The position numbers and the translations under genes are program-made. A stretch of 64,000 nucleotides of DNA from Oscarella lobularis (taxonomy: Eukaryota; Porifera; Homoscleromorpha; Homosclerophorida; Oscarellidae). Below, one piece after another: positions 14,901 to 24,924 of the stretch (positions are counted from its first letter, which is position 1; the number at the start of each line of letters is the position of its first letter). The stretch lies in contig NC_089184.1 of NCBI RefSeq assembly GCF_947507565.1, positions 806,001-870,000 of the forward strand. Reading direction: 5' to 3'. Below the pieces are notes generated by a model that had not been told where the DNA came from, did no database searches, and was given only the letters and a program-made list of their open reading frames with translations.

Positions 14901-16738
14901 CGCGAAAGCGCGAGCCGTCGCGACTGGCGACCCCGTCGCCGCCGCCTCCGTCTACGCCGCATTCGCCGCCGAAACAAAGTCGCCATCCGCGTCGCCGGCG
15001 TCAAATCTCGAGGCGTGTATCATACGCGATATGGAAGTAAGAGGGGGAGGGGGGGAGGGAGGGGGGTCAATCAATTGACCTTGTAGGGGGGGACTATTAG
15101 AAGAAGGCCTGTGCGTAGGAGGCTTCTTTATATAGTAGGGGACCAATTTAGTGGGGGGGCGGAAATAGATTGGTAGGAGAGGCTTGGCTTGGGCTTGGAT
15201 CCGCCTCGTGTATCTAGAACCCTGGGAATATTTTATTTGATATACGGTATCTCGGTTTTTGCGTCTCCGCAGCGATGCCAGACAGTGGATACAAATTTAT
15301 TCTATTTCCTCATACCTGGTGTATACCAGCAGGTGGGGCGCTCTCGAGACGTCTCCCCACGCGTGCGATAGCAATTGTTTTTCGTTCTTCAGTTTTCCGA
15401 CGCTGTGACCGGCTCTTCCGGTTTGTTATATCTTATCGTTTCGAGTATTGACTCGGCTCAGGTGCGCACTTCGCTTGGAAAGCAAATCAATACCAATGTC
15501 AACGTTGATTTATTGTTTCAGCTTCACGACTTAATTTGCCAGCTGTCGCTTAGCAAATTTCAGCTATTCGGTTGTGCTCGAATAGCCGAGCTTCTCGGTT
15601 CGTTAGCAGCCAGATGGACACGTCCCATAAGCTGAAGACTCGATTAGTTAATTCGTCTTTGTTTAGCCAAGTCCCTTGAATGGGAGACCTTTGAACAAAT
15701 AAGCGTGTGGCAGCTGCTGATGGCCGAGAACTCGGCTCCAGAAGAAGTTGTCAAGATTTTACCGTTAGATTCAAACTGTAAGTCCCCAACTATTTTTATC
15801 CTTGGTGATACGATCTCATGCTTCTTATGGCAGCCCACCCAGAACCTCTGTCTGGTCTTGTTTTATTTTTAAGAAATCACAGGTGAGACTTTAGATTGCG
15901 GCAGATGCGACTTTCATGTTCGACATTCTTTTTCCTTTTTCCCGTCAGCCCTTCTCCTGAACTCTTAGAAGCCGTATTTCGCATGCCTACAAGCGACGGT
16001 CAATTCGCGCTGACCGTCCTCAAGCAATGGGCCGTTCGATGGCCTCGCGAACTCGTCACGCCCGTCGTCGACTGTCTAGGCCGGGCGGTGGAGGAGAAGC
16101 GCGGAGACGAGTATCGTCGATCGCGACAAAAAACCGTCAAATGTGGTATTTTTACCTCGTAGATCATCAACAGGGGTTATCATTCAGTACATCAACGATC
16201 TAAGGCAACTTCTTCCTGGAGACAATCAGTGTAGGATGTTTTTTGTTTATGACTACCAACATCTGCTTGACTATTGGGCTCTATCTCTTATAGTTGTCTG
16301 TGATCCTGAGATGATCGACTCGTTGGCGATGTTCGACACAAGCGCTCTTCACCCGTCTCCCTCTGAAAGGTACAGTACCGGTTACTGATCTACGTACGTA
16401 AATGCATGCACCCGTACCACTCACTTCCGTGACCCGGACAGTAGTTCTTGGCATCTTCCCTATTTCCGTCGACTCTTCCGCTTTACATTCCAGAACACCG
16501 CCGTCGACTCCCAAGTGGCTCAAAAGCGGAGAACGAAAGCGAAGCCAATCCCTGTCCGATAACGAACTGGTAAGACGGCGCGGGAGCCCCCTCTCACACG
16601 AGACCGCCCGCGTCAACGGGTTTCCGTCCTCCCGCGCACGTGCAGGACATCATCCCGAAGCCGAAGCTGCAACGAGCCGCGAGACGATTCGTAGACGAAA
16701 GCGACGACGACGATGACGAAGACAACGCGGCAACATGA
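11928..16738 (+). CDS. INTS3: Integrator complex subunit 3
   Basis: Integrator subunit acting in snRNA 3'-end processing and transcription attenuation, also part of the SOSS ssDNA-binding complex. About 24 exons can be followed. Diagnostic segments in order: [157 protein letters not shown], and an acidic tail ending [11 protein letters not shown]. The middle (14160-14400) holds a glutamate/valine-rich insert where the human protein also has an acidic linker. The first intron (12141-12194) uses a GC donor, AAG|GCAAGC, with the frame and alignment fixed on both sides. The start ATG was chosen for best fit and is less certain. Confidence 0.93.
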
Positions 16739-16958
16739 GTCTAAAGATCGTCTATGCAAAGTCTTTCATTGCATAAATGAATCGGCGGCGCTAGAAGTAA
16801 ACTTCGCCGCCGCGCTTTTCTACATGCCCGACTCTAATTTCCGCTAAACTGTACAAAGTGCGGCCGATACCGCTTTCTAACTCTCTGTACACATTATACA
16901 CAAGCATCTCTAAACTACAAAGGTCCGTTAGCTAGGGCCGGGGGGGCCGGCCCCCCCC
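16739..16958. other. Short convergent gap between INTS3 and the Rit-like GTPase
   Basis: Two hundred and twenty bp separate two convergent stops. It contains a C-rich/G-rich block (GGGGGGCCGGCCCCCCCC, about 16940-16958) that can pair with itself. This might mark the 3' end of either transcript. No gene is seen. Confidence 0.45.
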
Positions 16959-17651
16959 TTATTGCTGTCGGCTCAGACTTCGCTTTATTCGTCTCGAAAC
17001 CGAACGGATCATTCGAATCGACTTTCGTCGCAACAATTTGGCTGTCGGCGTCGAATCGATCGTCGTCGCGTCGCATATCCGCTCTTGTCGCCGTATTTCT
17101 CGCACGCACTGCGCGAACGCTTCGTCGACGCCGCGACGTAGGCGCGCCGACGTTCGCACGAACGGGCATCCCATATTGCCGGCAAGCCGTCGCCCCTCCT
17201 CTTCGGCAGCGTCGACGTCGCGAACGAGATCGTCCTTGTTGCCGACGAGAACGATGGGAACGGGCGCGTAGTCGCGCGTTCGTTCGATGAGCGTTGCAAA
17301 GCGATGGAGTCGTTCGTAGCTCTTGCTATCGGTGAGCGAATAGACGAGCACGAGCCCGTCCGCTTGGCGCACGTGCTGCTCGCGCAGACGCGCCACTTCG
17401 TCTTGACCGGCCGTGTCGAGGATGCTCAGTTCGACGGGCACTTCGTCGATCGTCGTCAATCGCGTGTACTCCTCCTCCAATGTCGGATCGTGGTAGTCGA
17501 CGAAGAGATTCTGCACGTATTGGATCGTCAACGCCGATTTTCCTACGCCTTCTTCGCCGAGTACGACGATTCGGTGTTTTCGTCGTCGCTGCGATTGCGG
17601 CTGCGGCACGATCGAATCAGCGCGAGTGCGTCGAAGAGACTTTGCGTTCAT
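16959..17651 (-). CDS. Rit/Ras-like small GTPase without CAAX box, intronless
   Basis: Ras-superfamily GTPase of 230 residues in a single exon. All motifs are seen: G1 GEEGVGKSALT (about residues 32-42), G2 within DYHDPTLEEEYTR, G3 LDTAGQDEVARLREQ, G4 VGNKDD, G5 TSARLR. The glutamine of DTAGQ is present, so hydrolysis competence is expected. The C-terminus has no CAAX box and instead many arginine/lysine residues (RRIKRSLSRQQ). This is the Rit/Ric-type mode of membrane binding, and VREIRRQE also resembles Rit. Exact orthology to RIT1/2 is not certain; a lineage-specific Ras-like gene is the alternative. The lack of introns among intron-rich neighbours suggests a retrocopy origin. Confidence 0.88.
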   Translation of the reverse strand: MNAKSLRRTRADSIVPQPQSQRRRKHRIVVLGEEGVGKSALTIQYVQNLFVDYHDPTLEEEYTRLTTIDEVPVELSILDTAGQDEVARLREQHVRQADGLVLVYSLTDSKSYERLHRFATLIERTRDYAPVPIVLVGNKDDLVRDVDAAEEEGRRLAGNMGCPFVRTSARLRRGVDEAFAQCVREIRRQERICDATTIDSTPTAKLLRRKSIRMIRSVSRRIKRSLSRQQ

Positions 17652-18369
17652 CTTTCGATTTGCTCGAGTGTGTGACGAGAACTGACCTCCTCGACGACCT
17701 TCCAGTGACTGTTATACCACGCCAGGCGGATAATTCAATTAGTCTTGTACTTGGGGGCGGCCGCGACGTCATCTCCATAACCGACTTCCCGCGTTTTCCC
17801 GCCGAGGGTCAAGAAACGATGCCACTTACCTGCCCCCCTCATCGCAAACAACGACTTCGTCAGTACAGCGTAAAAAAAAACGAGCCGTTTGCTTAGTTCT
17901 CAGAGCGATCTCTGGGGGTCGCGAAATCATGCAGGTAGGCGTGTAATCCGAAGCCATGCATTCGCGAAGTCTGAGTCTGTGACTATCAGACCGAGACTAT
18001 GGGGAGGTCATTGTCTTGGCTAGCGCAGCGTATGCGCATGCATCGATGCCGCCAGCTGCCCTGGTTACCGAATTTGTTTTACAACGTGGCCTCGCGTTCT
18101 CTTTGCTGGCATCGCGGGGGCAGGCCGCTCTCGCGACCACCGCGAGTTCGTCACCACCTCCGAAAGTTGATCGCATAAACATTTCCATTTAAACATTGTT
18201 GGATTTGTCGAAAGCTAAATCTGCAATCCTTCCTTCTAAGAACTAGTGCGGTGGAGGAGGAAAGTAAAGTTTGTTCCAGAAGACGTCATACACACTTCCA
18301 CCCCCTAACCATGACGTCACGGATAGTGCTCCAAGAGACGGCTTACGGTCTCGTAACCGGAACTTCAAG
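17652..18369. promoter_or_regulatory. Divergent intergenic region, Rit-like GTPase (-) and TIF1-like gene (+)
   Basis: About 720 bp lie between the two starts. A TGACGTCA palindrome sits at 18312-18319, about 50 bp before the TIF1-like ATG, probably in its 5' UTR or core promoter. Open frames cross the region without similarity. Nothing else was recognised. Confidence 0.45.
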
Positions 18370-20579
18370 ATGGAGTCTCGAAAATGCTCGTCCTGCGGCT
18401 CTCTCCTATCGATAACGACGACTGCGACCATCTGCAACATGTGCCTTGCAAGCCAAATCAACAACGTGCGCTTGGCGGCGCAAGATTTCGAGTCGTTTCT
18501 CGTCAATTGCGTGCGTCGAATCGACATGGCCGATCTGCAAGTTCGCCAAGTCGAAAAGGCGTGCAACAACTCGATCGCGTCGATAAACGTCAACGCGAAT
18601 CGACTCCAGATGGGCACGAGACGCATATTCGACGCAATGCGAGCCGTACTCGTTCGATACGAGCAAGACCTCTTACGCCAAATATCCGAAGAGCGTCGCC
18701 GAAAAATTCAATTTCTCGATCGCAAACGAGATCACGTAATCGATCGGCGTCGTCTTCTCGCTCAAGCGAAAGCGAAATGTAAACAGAAATCAAAAGAAAA
18801 TTTATTTTATTATTTTTGAAATTCTCTTATATTATAGGCGAAAATGCGCAACGTCAGTTCGACATGAACAAGCTCGAAATGCTCGCAAAACGCGAGGAAA
18901 TCGAACGCGAACTTCGTCGTCGCGTCGAAGTGCCGCCCGACGTCGCTCCCATGCGCGTAACGCCGGCCGCCGTACGACTCAACGCGCACAATCTCATCAA
19001 AGATCTCATGAACGCGTTGCCTAGGGTAACACGAGAAAAACTCGAGACACCAAATTTTGTTAACGGTTATTTTTTGTTTTAGTCGTCGTCTTCGTCTTCG
19101 CGGGCTGCCGATCATTCCGGCGGAACTGGCGGAAGTGTCGGCGGAACTGGCGGAAGTGTCGGCGGCGGCGGCGACGGTGGCGGTGGCAGTGGTACAACAA
19201 CGACAAGCCAGGAATCAGCACAAAGACCGAAGAGGCGATCGTCTTGTTCCGTTGCTTCGGCAACTGGGCCTCCTCCGAAAGTTCTATTGGCTCCGTCTGT
19301 TGACAATGAGAATCGAGCCGTTGCCACTGCCGCCGTCGCCGCAGCCGCAACCGTTTCACTTCCAGAACCGGAATCGAGTCACTCGTCATCTCAAACTTTG
19401 CCTCCTGCGTCCGATGAGACGGATTCGTGGCCGCTTAATTTTGAAATCGAACACGGAAAAATGGTTTTTCCCGATGCCGGGTCGGGATCGGAGGGAACGG
19501 CGTCGCCGCCACCGCCGCCGCCGGAGGAAGGCGTGCGAGTCAAAACGGAGGACTCTGACGACGCTAGAGCCGAGCAAAATCAAGACGGCGGCGGCAACGA
19601 AGACGACAACGAGTCCCAGTCAAACGATCGGAATTATGACTGGTGCGCTATCTGTTACGACGGCGGAAATTTGATCTGCTGTGATAACTGTTCGTTGGCG
19701 TATCATTTCAAGTGTGCTAATCTGAAGAAAGAGCCAGAGTAAGGAGACAGAGCGCACTATAGTTTATCTGAACAAGGTTTCGCGTATGTTTAGAGGTGTA
19801 TGGCTTTGTTCCGTCTGTCGCGGTCGGCTTCTCATTCCAGAGCATGAAACGGTGCCAGGTGAGGAATATCGAGTACGGGGGAAAAAAATAACGTTATCCG
19901 TTGTACTTATTTTTAGATGACGTCGAGCCTGGCCAGGTAATTTCCCCGTAGCCTACAGATGTGGATGTGTCTGGCTAGGATGTGTCTCACTAAAGGATGT
20001 GGCTCATTAGTTAGACACGTCACAGTCCCAGTCCCAGTCCCAGTCTCTTCTTGCATATGCAACGTTCATCTTCCATTGAGTTCCATATTCTATTATTCGT
20101 TCTCGTTTTAGGAGTGTACGCTTCTTTTGGACGTGCTTCGTTGGCATGAAAACAGCTGGCCTTTTCGGGAGCCAGTGTCACCTAAGCAGGCAAGCGTAGT
20201 CAACGTACCGTAGGTAAATGGCTATTGTGGTCACATATTAGGCGCCAAACTACTTTGAAATTATTTCGCGTCCCATATCACTTCGAGACATCAAAAAGGA
20301 ACTGATGAAGGGAACGTACAAAGATAATCAGAGAAAGTTTGTAGAAGACGTCGAACTGATATTTTCCAATTGCTCTCAATATAACTTGGTGAGTTGTTTC
20401 ACAAGGCTTGGACCCTACATACTCGAGTGCTTGATTTCTAGCCCTTCTCTGAAGTGGCGGCCTTAGGAAGATCGCTTCAATCGTTCTTCAAGCAGATGCT
20501 TGCAAAATATGCACCACATCTTCTTCATAGAGAAGAACCAGCTCCACCCGCTACTCGAATCAAGCAAGAAAAATTCTGA
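18370..20579 (+). CDS. TIF1/TRIM24-33-like chromatin reader: coiled coil, PHD finger, bromodomain; no RING or B-boxes
   Basis: Probable nuclear histone reader. The N-terminus begins with a short C2C2 knuckle (CSSCG ... ICNMC, 18385-18444), then a long coiled coil of the B-box C-terminal type. A low-complexity Ser/Gly/Pro linker follows, with one VKTED element resembling a sumoylation site. The PHD finger reads CAICYDGGNLICCDNCSLAY with W-LCSVC closing it, similar to the TRIM24/33 finger. The bromodomain reads YFEIISRPISLRDIKKEL and ends FSNCSQYN, keeping the acetyl-lysine-contacting asparagine. The RING and B-boxes of TIF1 proteins are not present before the ATG, and a TGACGTCA element lies just upstream. 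Either this is a RING-less paralogue or earlier exons were missed. The domain order matches TIF1 best. Confidence 0.82.
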
Positions 20580-20780
20580 TAGTTGATGATTATAAAAAGG
20601 GTCTTTTACGTTGTTTCTATGTTGTATCCAGTGAAATAGTAAGTAGTAGTCAACGCTCGGTTTGCGCGGGTAGTATCCGGGAGATCATCGCTCGACTTTC
20701 AAGGTGAGTTGTCACCATATATCGTCTCTTCTCCTCCTCTACGATTTCCGTCCGTTGTTCGCACAGCTTGCTTTTGTCTC
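20580..20780. promoter_or_regulatory. Short gap between TIF1-like gene and IQCB1
   Basis: Two hundred bp separate two genes on the same strand. The IQCB1 promoter must lie here or in the TIF1-like 3' end. An AGGTGAG near 20701 could be a donor for a 5'-UTR intron ending in a CAG before the IQCB1 ATG. Evidence is weak. Confidence 0.35.
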
Positions 20781-22553
20781 ATGAATCCCGAATCCGGCGT
20801 CAAACAACGAATACAAAGCCTCGCCGTCGAAGTTTCCGAATCGGGCGACGAAAATTTGGCGTGGAAACTCCTAACCGTCGTCGACGTTCTCGGCGACTGT
20901 CGCAGATCGTCGAACAGGCTCCTCCTGACGGCAGCGCACGAAGAAATCTGGCGCTACGGCCTCCTCGAAACGATAGTCGAAATTCTGAAGGACGACTTCG
21001 ATGACGTCAGAGGTGAGTGGAACACGGCGGCCAAACTCGCCCAAATCGTCGCCGAATGCATCGAAAACGTGCGTCCCATTCACGCCGAGCTCGATTTCGC
21101 TTCGAACGCCGTCGAAACGCTTCTGCTCGTCGCCAGCGCTCAGCAGGAGAAATTCGTCGCCATATTGAATAGCGGCGTCCCCAAAGGGGACGCCAAGCCG
21201 ACGCTCGACGATTTTCGCGCGACGCTCGACGGCGCGACGCGACTCGGCACAAACGTCGCCTCCCTCTCGACTTCCTTTCTCCAATCGCCGCTTCTCCTTC
21301 ACATGCTCATCACGGAAAACCCGGAAACGGCTCATCTCGTCTTGACGGCAATTCGTCGCGTCGTCCAATCGAACGCGAAAGCGTTGCGAAAAATCGACGA
21401 AATAATCATATCGAATCTTCTCGACGAAATCGTATTCAAAGTGTCGTCGACTCGCGAGCCGTTCGTCGCCTGTTCCGCCGTTCGTCTCAGTCTCGCCTTA
21501 GCCGACGCGCGTCCCGATCGCTTTCTTCCTCTCTTCGTCGCCCAATACGGCGGCCTTCGGCCTTTGATTGCCAAATGGAAACGACAGGGCTTCGACGACG
21601 ACGTCCACAGGCTTCTCGCTTTGCTCGACAGTAATCAGGAGGAGAGATTCGTCGAACGGCGTCGAGACGACGCCGCTCGACGAATTCAGGCGTTATGGAA
21701 GGGACGCGAGGCTCGGAGACGAGTCGATGCCGGTCGTCGCGGCGTCGTGAAGTTGCAGCGATTGGTACGCGATTGGCTAGGGCGTAAACGCGAGGGGAAG
21801 AGATCGGCGAGACTCGATCTCTTGACGCGGCAAGCAAAGGAGGATCAATATCGCGTGGAAATTAGACGGACCATGGTGAAGCAGATGGCGTACTTAGAGC
21901 ACGTACCGGCCGGTAAAGTCGACGCTTATTTGACGGAGAGAGAAGCCAAGGCGGCGACGGTGCTCCAGTCGCGCTATCGGGGTCTTCTCGCTCGACGGAA
22001 GTTGGCGAAACGGCGAGCGTTCGAGGAACGAGATAAGGCGGCGCGACGCATACAGAGGGAGTATAGGGGGTTCGTAGAGCGGCGACGGTTACGAGAGAGA
22101 GAGGCGGCGACGAGTCTTGATCTAAATCGATGGGGTTTTGATATTGGGGAAGAGCGACGGCGGGAGATCGAGGAGAGGATAGCAATTGTGCGCGAGAGAT
22201 CTCCTTACCGGTTCGAAACGATTGAGTCGTTGCGTGAATTGCACGATAGAGCGCAGCGAATGGTTGGCGATTTTTTGAGTAGTCGGCGACGCGATAGGGA
22301 CGGTGACGTGCGTCGACGAGCGCTCGTCGCTCGGCTTCGAAGCGACGCGGCGCAGTTTTTGAGCGCGCCGCGTCTGGTCGAGGCGGGGGTTGAAGACGTG
22401 GAAGCGTTTAGTTCGGCGTCGGGTCCCGTTGTCGCTATGGCGCAGAGGGCGCACGCTGAAGAGCTGAAGGCGGCGCGATTGCCCTGGTGGAAGCGGGTAC
22501 CGTTGGGAGAAAACATTGATTTGGCCGAATTGGGTGCAATAAACGCGACATAG
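20781..22553 (+). CDS. IQCB1: IQ motif-containing B1 / nephrocystin-5, intronless
   Basis: Ciliary transition-zone protein that binds calmodulin and partners CEP290 in vertebrates. The single exon encodes 590 residues (human 598). The N-terminal helical repeat half aligns through LLDEIVFKVSSTREP. Three IQ-type segments follow: RRIQALWKGREARRR, TVLQSRYRGLLARRK and RRIQREYRGFVERRR. The C-terminal block FLSAPRLVEAGVEDVEAF, then PVVAMAQRAHAEELKAARLP and WWKR, is diagnostic. The ATG at 20781 was preferred over non-ATG extension. Human IQCB1 has many introns, so loss of all introns here suggests retroposition or wholesale intron loss. Its stop is 42 bp from the stop of the first otopetrin. A degraded copy of its 3' end lies at about 24587. 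Confidence 0.92.
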   Translation: MNPESGVKQRIQSLAVEVSESGDENLAWKLLTVVDVLGDCRRSSNRLLLTAAHEEIWRYGLLETIVEILKDDFDDVRGEWNTAAKLAQIVAECIENVRPIHAELDFASNAVETLLLVASAQQEKFVAILNSGVPKGDAKPTLDDFRATLDGATRLGTNVASLSTSFLQSPLLLHMLITENPETAHLVLTAIRRVVQSNAKALRKIDEIIISNLLDEIVFKVSSTREPFVACSAVRLSLALADARPDRFLPLFVAQYGGLRPLIAKWKRQGFDDDVHRLLALLDSNQEERFVERRRDDAARRIQALWKGREARRRVDAGRRGVVKLQRLVRDWLGRKREGKRSARLDLLTRQAKEDQYRVEIRRTMVKQMAYLEHVPAGKVDAYLTEREAKAATVLQSRYRGLLARRKLAKRRAFEERDKAARRIQREYRGFVERRRLREREAATSLDLNRWGFDIGEERRREIEERIAIVRERSPYRFETIESLRELHDRAQRMVGDFLSSRRRDRDGDVRRRALVARLRSDAAQFLSAPRLVEAGVEDVEAFSSASGPVVAMAQRAHAEELKAARLPWWKRVPLGENIDLAELGAINAT

Positions 22554-22595
22554 AAACGTGCGAATGGTAGTACTGTATGCCCCATGCATGCGTTT

Positions 22596-24430
22596 TTAGA
22601 GTCCCTTCAGTATGTCCCAGCATGATGCGGCGGAATGAAAGTGGAAGAAGATGCACAACGGGTAAAAGACGCCTGATAGAACTGTCCAATTTCTTCCGTA
22701 GAACTTTGTGAAGAGAGGGTTGCAGTAGATTCCTGACATCTCGTACGTTGCGAAAATCCAGAGAACGACGTTGAAGATGAGCAGACTTAACGTGGCAAGT
22801 TGAAGCATTCTTGTCTTTAGCGGACGAATGGTTTCTCTATCGTTCGTTTTCCTCCTGTTCATGTTACGAGACTGCAGCCCGCTAATGACGAAAAGAGACT
22901 GAAATAAACCCAAGACAAGGTACATCATGCTGTTAACCGAATAAAGTGTGAGGAACTCTTGGCAAATTGTATTAGTGGCAGGCAATACATGTATCACTGT
23001 CGTGCTCAGAATTGCCGAAAGCTGTAAAACTTGGGCAATGTACATTCCAAGAAGAGACAGCAGGAGCAACGCCGATTCAATAAAGACGTGAGTGGAGACT
23101 GCAGAACCGCGGCGTTCCTTTAGCAGGAACAGTCCAATGATTGAGTAGATGATGCAAAATGTGGCTATCATTAGTTGAACGGCAACATAAAGTTTTGTAG
23201 GCAGCGTATTTTTGTCTTTAGCTATGCTGATGTAGATGACCACAAGGATTGTAGCCGCAGCTGATAGAAATACGAAGAAGACAACCAGCGGCTGGTTGAT
23301 ACAGGGACATCGGGCTCTGTTTTCAGTATCTTCTTCAGTTCGACGGTCTGGTGACCCATGAGAGGTTCCCCCTTCTTGTGACCGAGAACGACGATGAGCA
23401 GTTTCCCCGTCTGGTGACCGAGAACGACGATGAGCGGTTTCCCCGTCTGGTGACCGAGAACGATGAGCAGTTTCCTGCTCTTCTGTGTCCTGCTTTTTTT
23501 TGTCCATAAATAGCCACATGTTGAAGACGATTGCGGATGCGCTAAAGCAGAATTCTACAATAGCTGGACTGGCAATTGCTTCTGCATAGTCAAGTATTTT
23601 GCTGAATGTAGAGGCAGACTCAGCGCCCCGATTGTTCGTCAAATGATTGCCAAAACAGTAGTGCTGTATAGCAGTCTTGTCGCAGATGTTAGTCATCTTC
23701 GATGATCGTTCGGTTGCTTCGATTAGCGACGCTCTGAACCATATTCCATAATTGGTTGCCAAAAGGTGCAGTAGAAATAGTTTTGTTTTCCAACCCGTAA
23801 TGAATTTGGCTTTAGTGTGAGTAAGGACGAAATATATCTCTGCCATGAAAAATAAAGCAAGGAGCGTCAAATACGGCAGTCTTATTCTTGCGTTCATTTT
23901 TTGATTCTTTTGTTTACAGGTTGTCGTTGCCGCACACTGTACTATTGCGGTAACATACCAAGTCACTGCTATGAATCCAAATGTGACCATCCCGTAGTGG
24001 AGATAGCCACCACTTTGCGTTGACGTCTTTTTCCGTACGTGACCGCAGCAGCTGAACGAGAACAGTCCGACTAGTGAAAGAAACAGCAGAATGATAAAAA
24101 AAATATGATTGGCAGTTTCAGTGCTGCTATAGGTGACAGCAGTATCGTTCGTAGCGTTGCCGAGAATGGAGGAGAAATTCAGACTGGTATCAATGCCGAT
24201 GATAAAAATGAAATAGTGCAAGCTCAATAACGCGGAGGTCGTGGTTTGTCCCATGAACGCGTCTTTCAGAGCTTTCAGGCGTTCTTTTAGACCGAGAGGA
24301 GTTGAATCTTGTTCCTGCTCACGGATAACAGATAAGCAGGTAGAAGACGAAGCTCCTGTCTTACCGAGTGTCTGTGAGTGGAGTCGGAGTCGGAGTCTCT
24401 GGCTTCAATATCATCTCCCGTTGATTCCAT
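22596..24430 (-). CDS. Otopetrin-family proton channel, tandem copy A
   Basis: Multi-pass membrane protein of the otopetrin (OTOP) proton-channel family. Exon 1 is 24430-24365 and exon 2 is 24314-22596, together 594 residues. Family hallmarks are seen: HLLATNYGIWFRASLIEA, EFCFSASAIVFNMWLF, a helix starting HVFIESALLLLSLLGMYIA, LFVISGLQSRN, a helix ending FNVVLWIFATYEM and the end segment CIFFHFHSAASCWDILKGL. Hydrophobicity suggests about 12 membrane helices in two halves. The cytosolic linker carries tandem SPDGETAHRRSR repeats. The upstream exon was added because its splice joins in frame to EQDSTPLGLKERLK, which matches copy B. The paralogue lies upstream on the same strand. Proton conduction is inferred from the family. 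Confidence 0.87.
23345..23480 (-). repeat. In-frame minisatellite in the otopetrin A linker
   Basis: About three tandem copies of a unit of 33-36 nt encode SRSPDGETAHRR-like repeats in the cytosolic linker between the two channel halves. Copy B has a lysine/glutamate-rich linker at the same place and lacks these repeats, so the expansion postdates the duplication. Confidence 0.85.
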
Positions 24431-24586
24431 GATTCTGCGATGGCGAGGCCGGGGAAAATGACCCAGAACTGCTTTGTACCTTGCTGATATATAGTCATTT
24501 AGGGGACTGATGGCGAAAGGGGAAGCTGTAACAACGTAAACATCACGAGGTGCATGGCCGCATGATCGAAAGTGTGGTGCAACGGA
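24431..24586. promoter_or_regulatory. Upstream region of otopetrin A
   Basis: About 155 bp lie between the otopetrin A start and the first recognisable base of the IQCB1 fragment. It must hold the proximal promoter of copy A. The minus strand has no strong TATA box. Nothing else is seen. Confidence 0.3.
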
Positions 24587-24893
24587 CGGCGGGAGATTGA
24601 GGAGGATAGCGATTGCGTTCGTCGTCGAAGAGATCTCCTCAATTGTACCGGTTTGAAACGTTTGACGCGTTGCTCGTCGACGAGCGCCGGCGTCGGAGCG
24701 ACGCGCGGGGTCGAGGCGGAAGTGTACGTGGGGAATTAGGCGTTCGTTCCGGTTCGGGTCCCGTTCCCGCTAGGGCGCAGAGCTAGGGGGCAGAGTTATG
24801 AAGAGCTCGATATTACCCTGGTGGAAGCGTGTACCGTGGGAAAACACTGATTTGGCCGAATTGGGTGCAATGAACGCGACATAAAAAAAGCGT
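24587..24893 (+). pseudogene. Decayed partial copy of the IQCB1 3' end
   Basis: This stretch matches the last ~400 bp of the IQCB1 gene (about 22150-22553). Matching pieces run in order: GACGGCGGGAGAT, AGAGATCTCCT, CCGGTTTGAAACG, GGTCGAGGCGG, TCGGGTCCCGTT, CCCTGGTGGAAGCG, then GATTTGGCCGAATTGGGTGC before an ATAA stop. Internal deletions and small indels break the frame (for example CGCTAGGGCGCAG for CGCTATGGCGCAG), so it cannot encode the protein end. It lies 31 bp from the otopetrin B stop, just as IQCB1 lies 42 bp from the otopetrin A stop. It is therefore a scar of the tandem duplication. Confidence 0.9.
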
Positions 24894-24924
24894 GCAAGGG
24901 GTAGTGTTCGCCGCGTTCGGGGTT

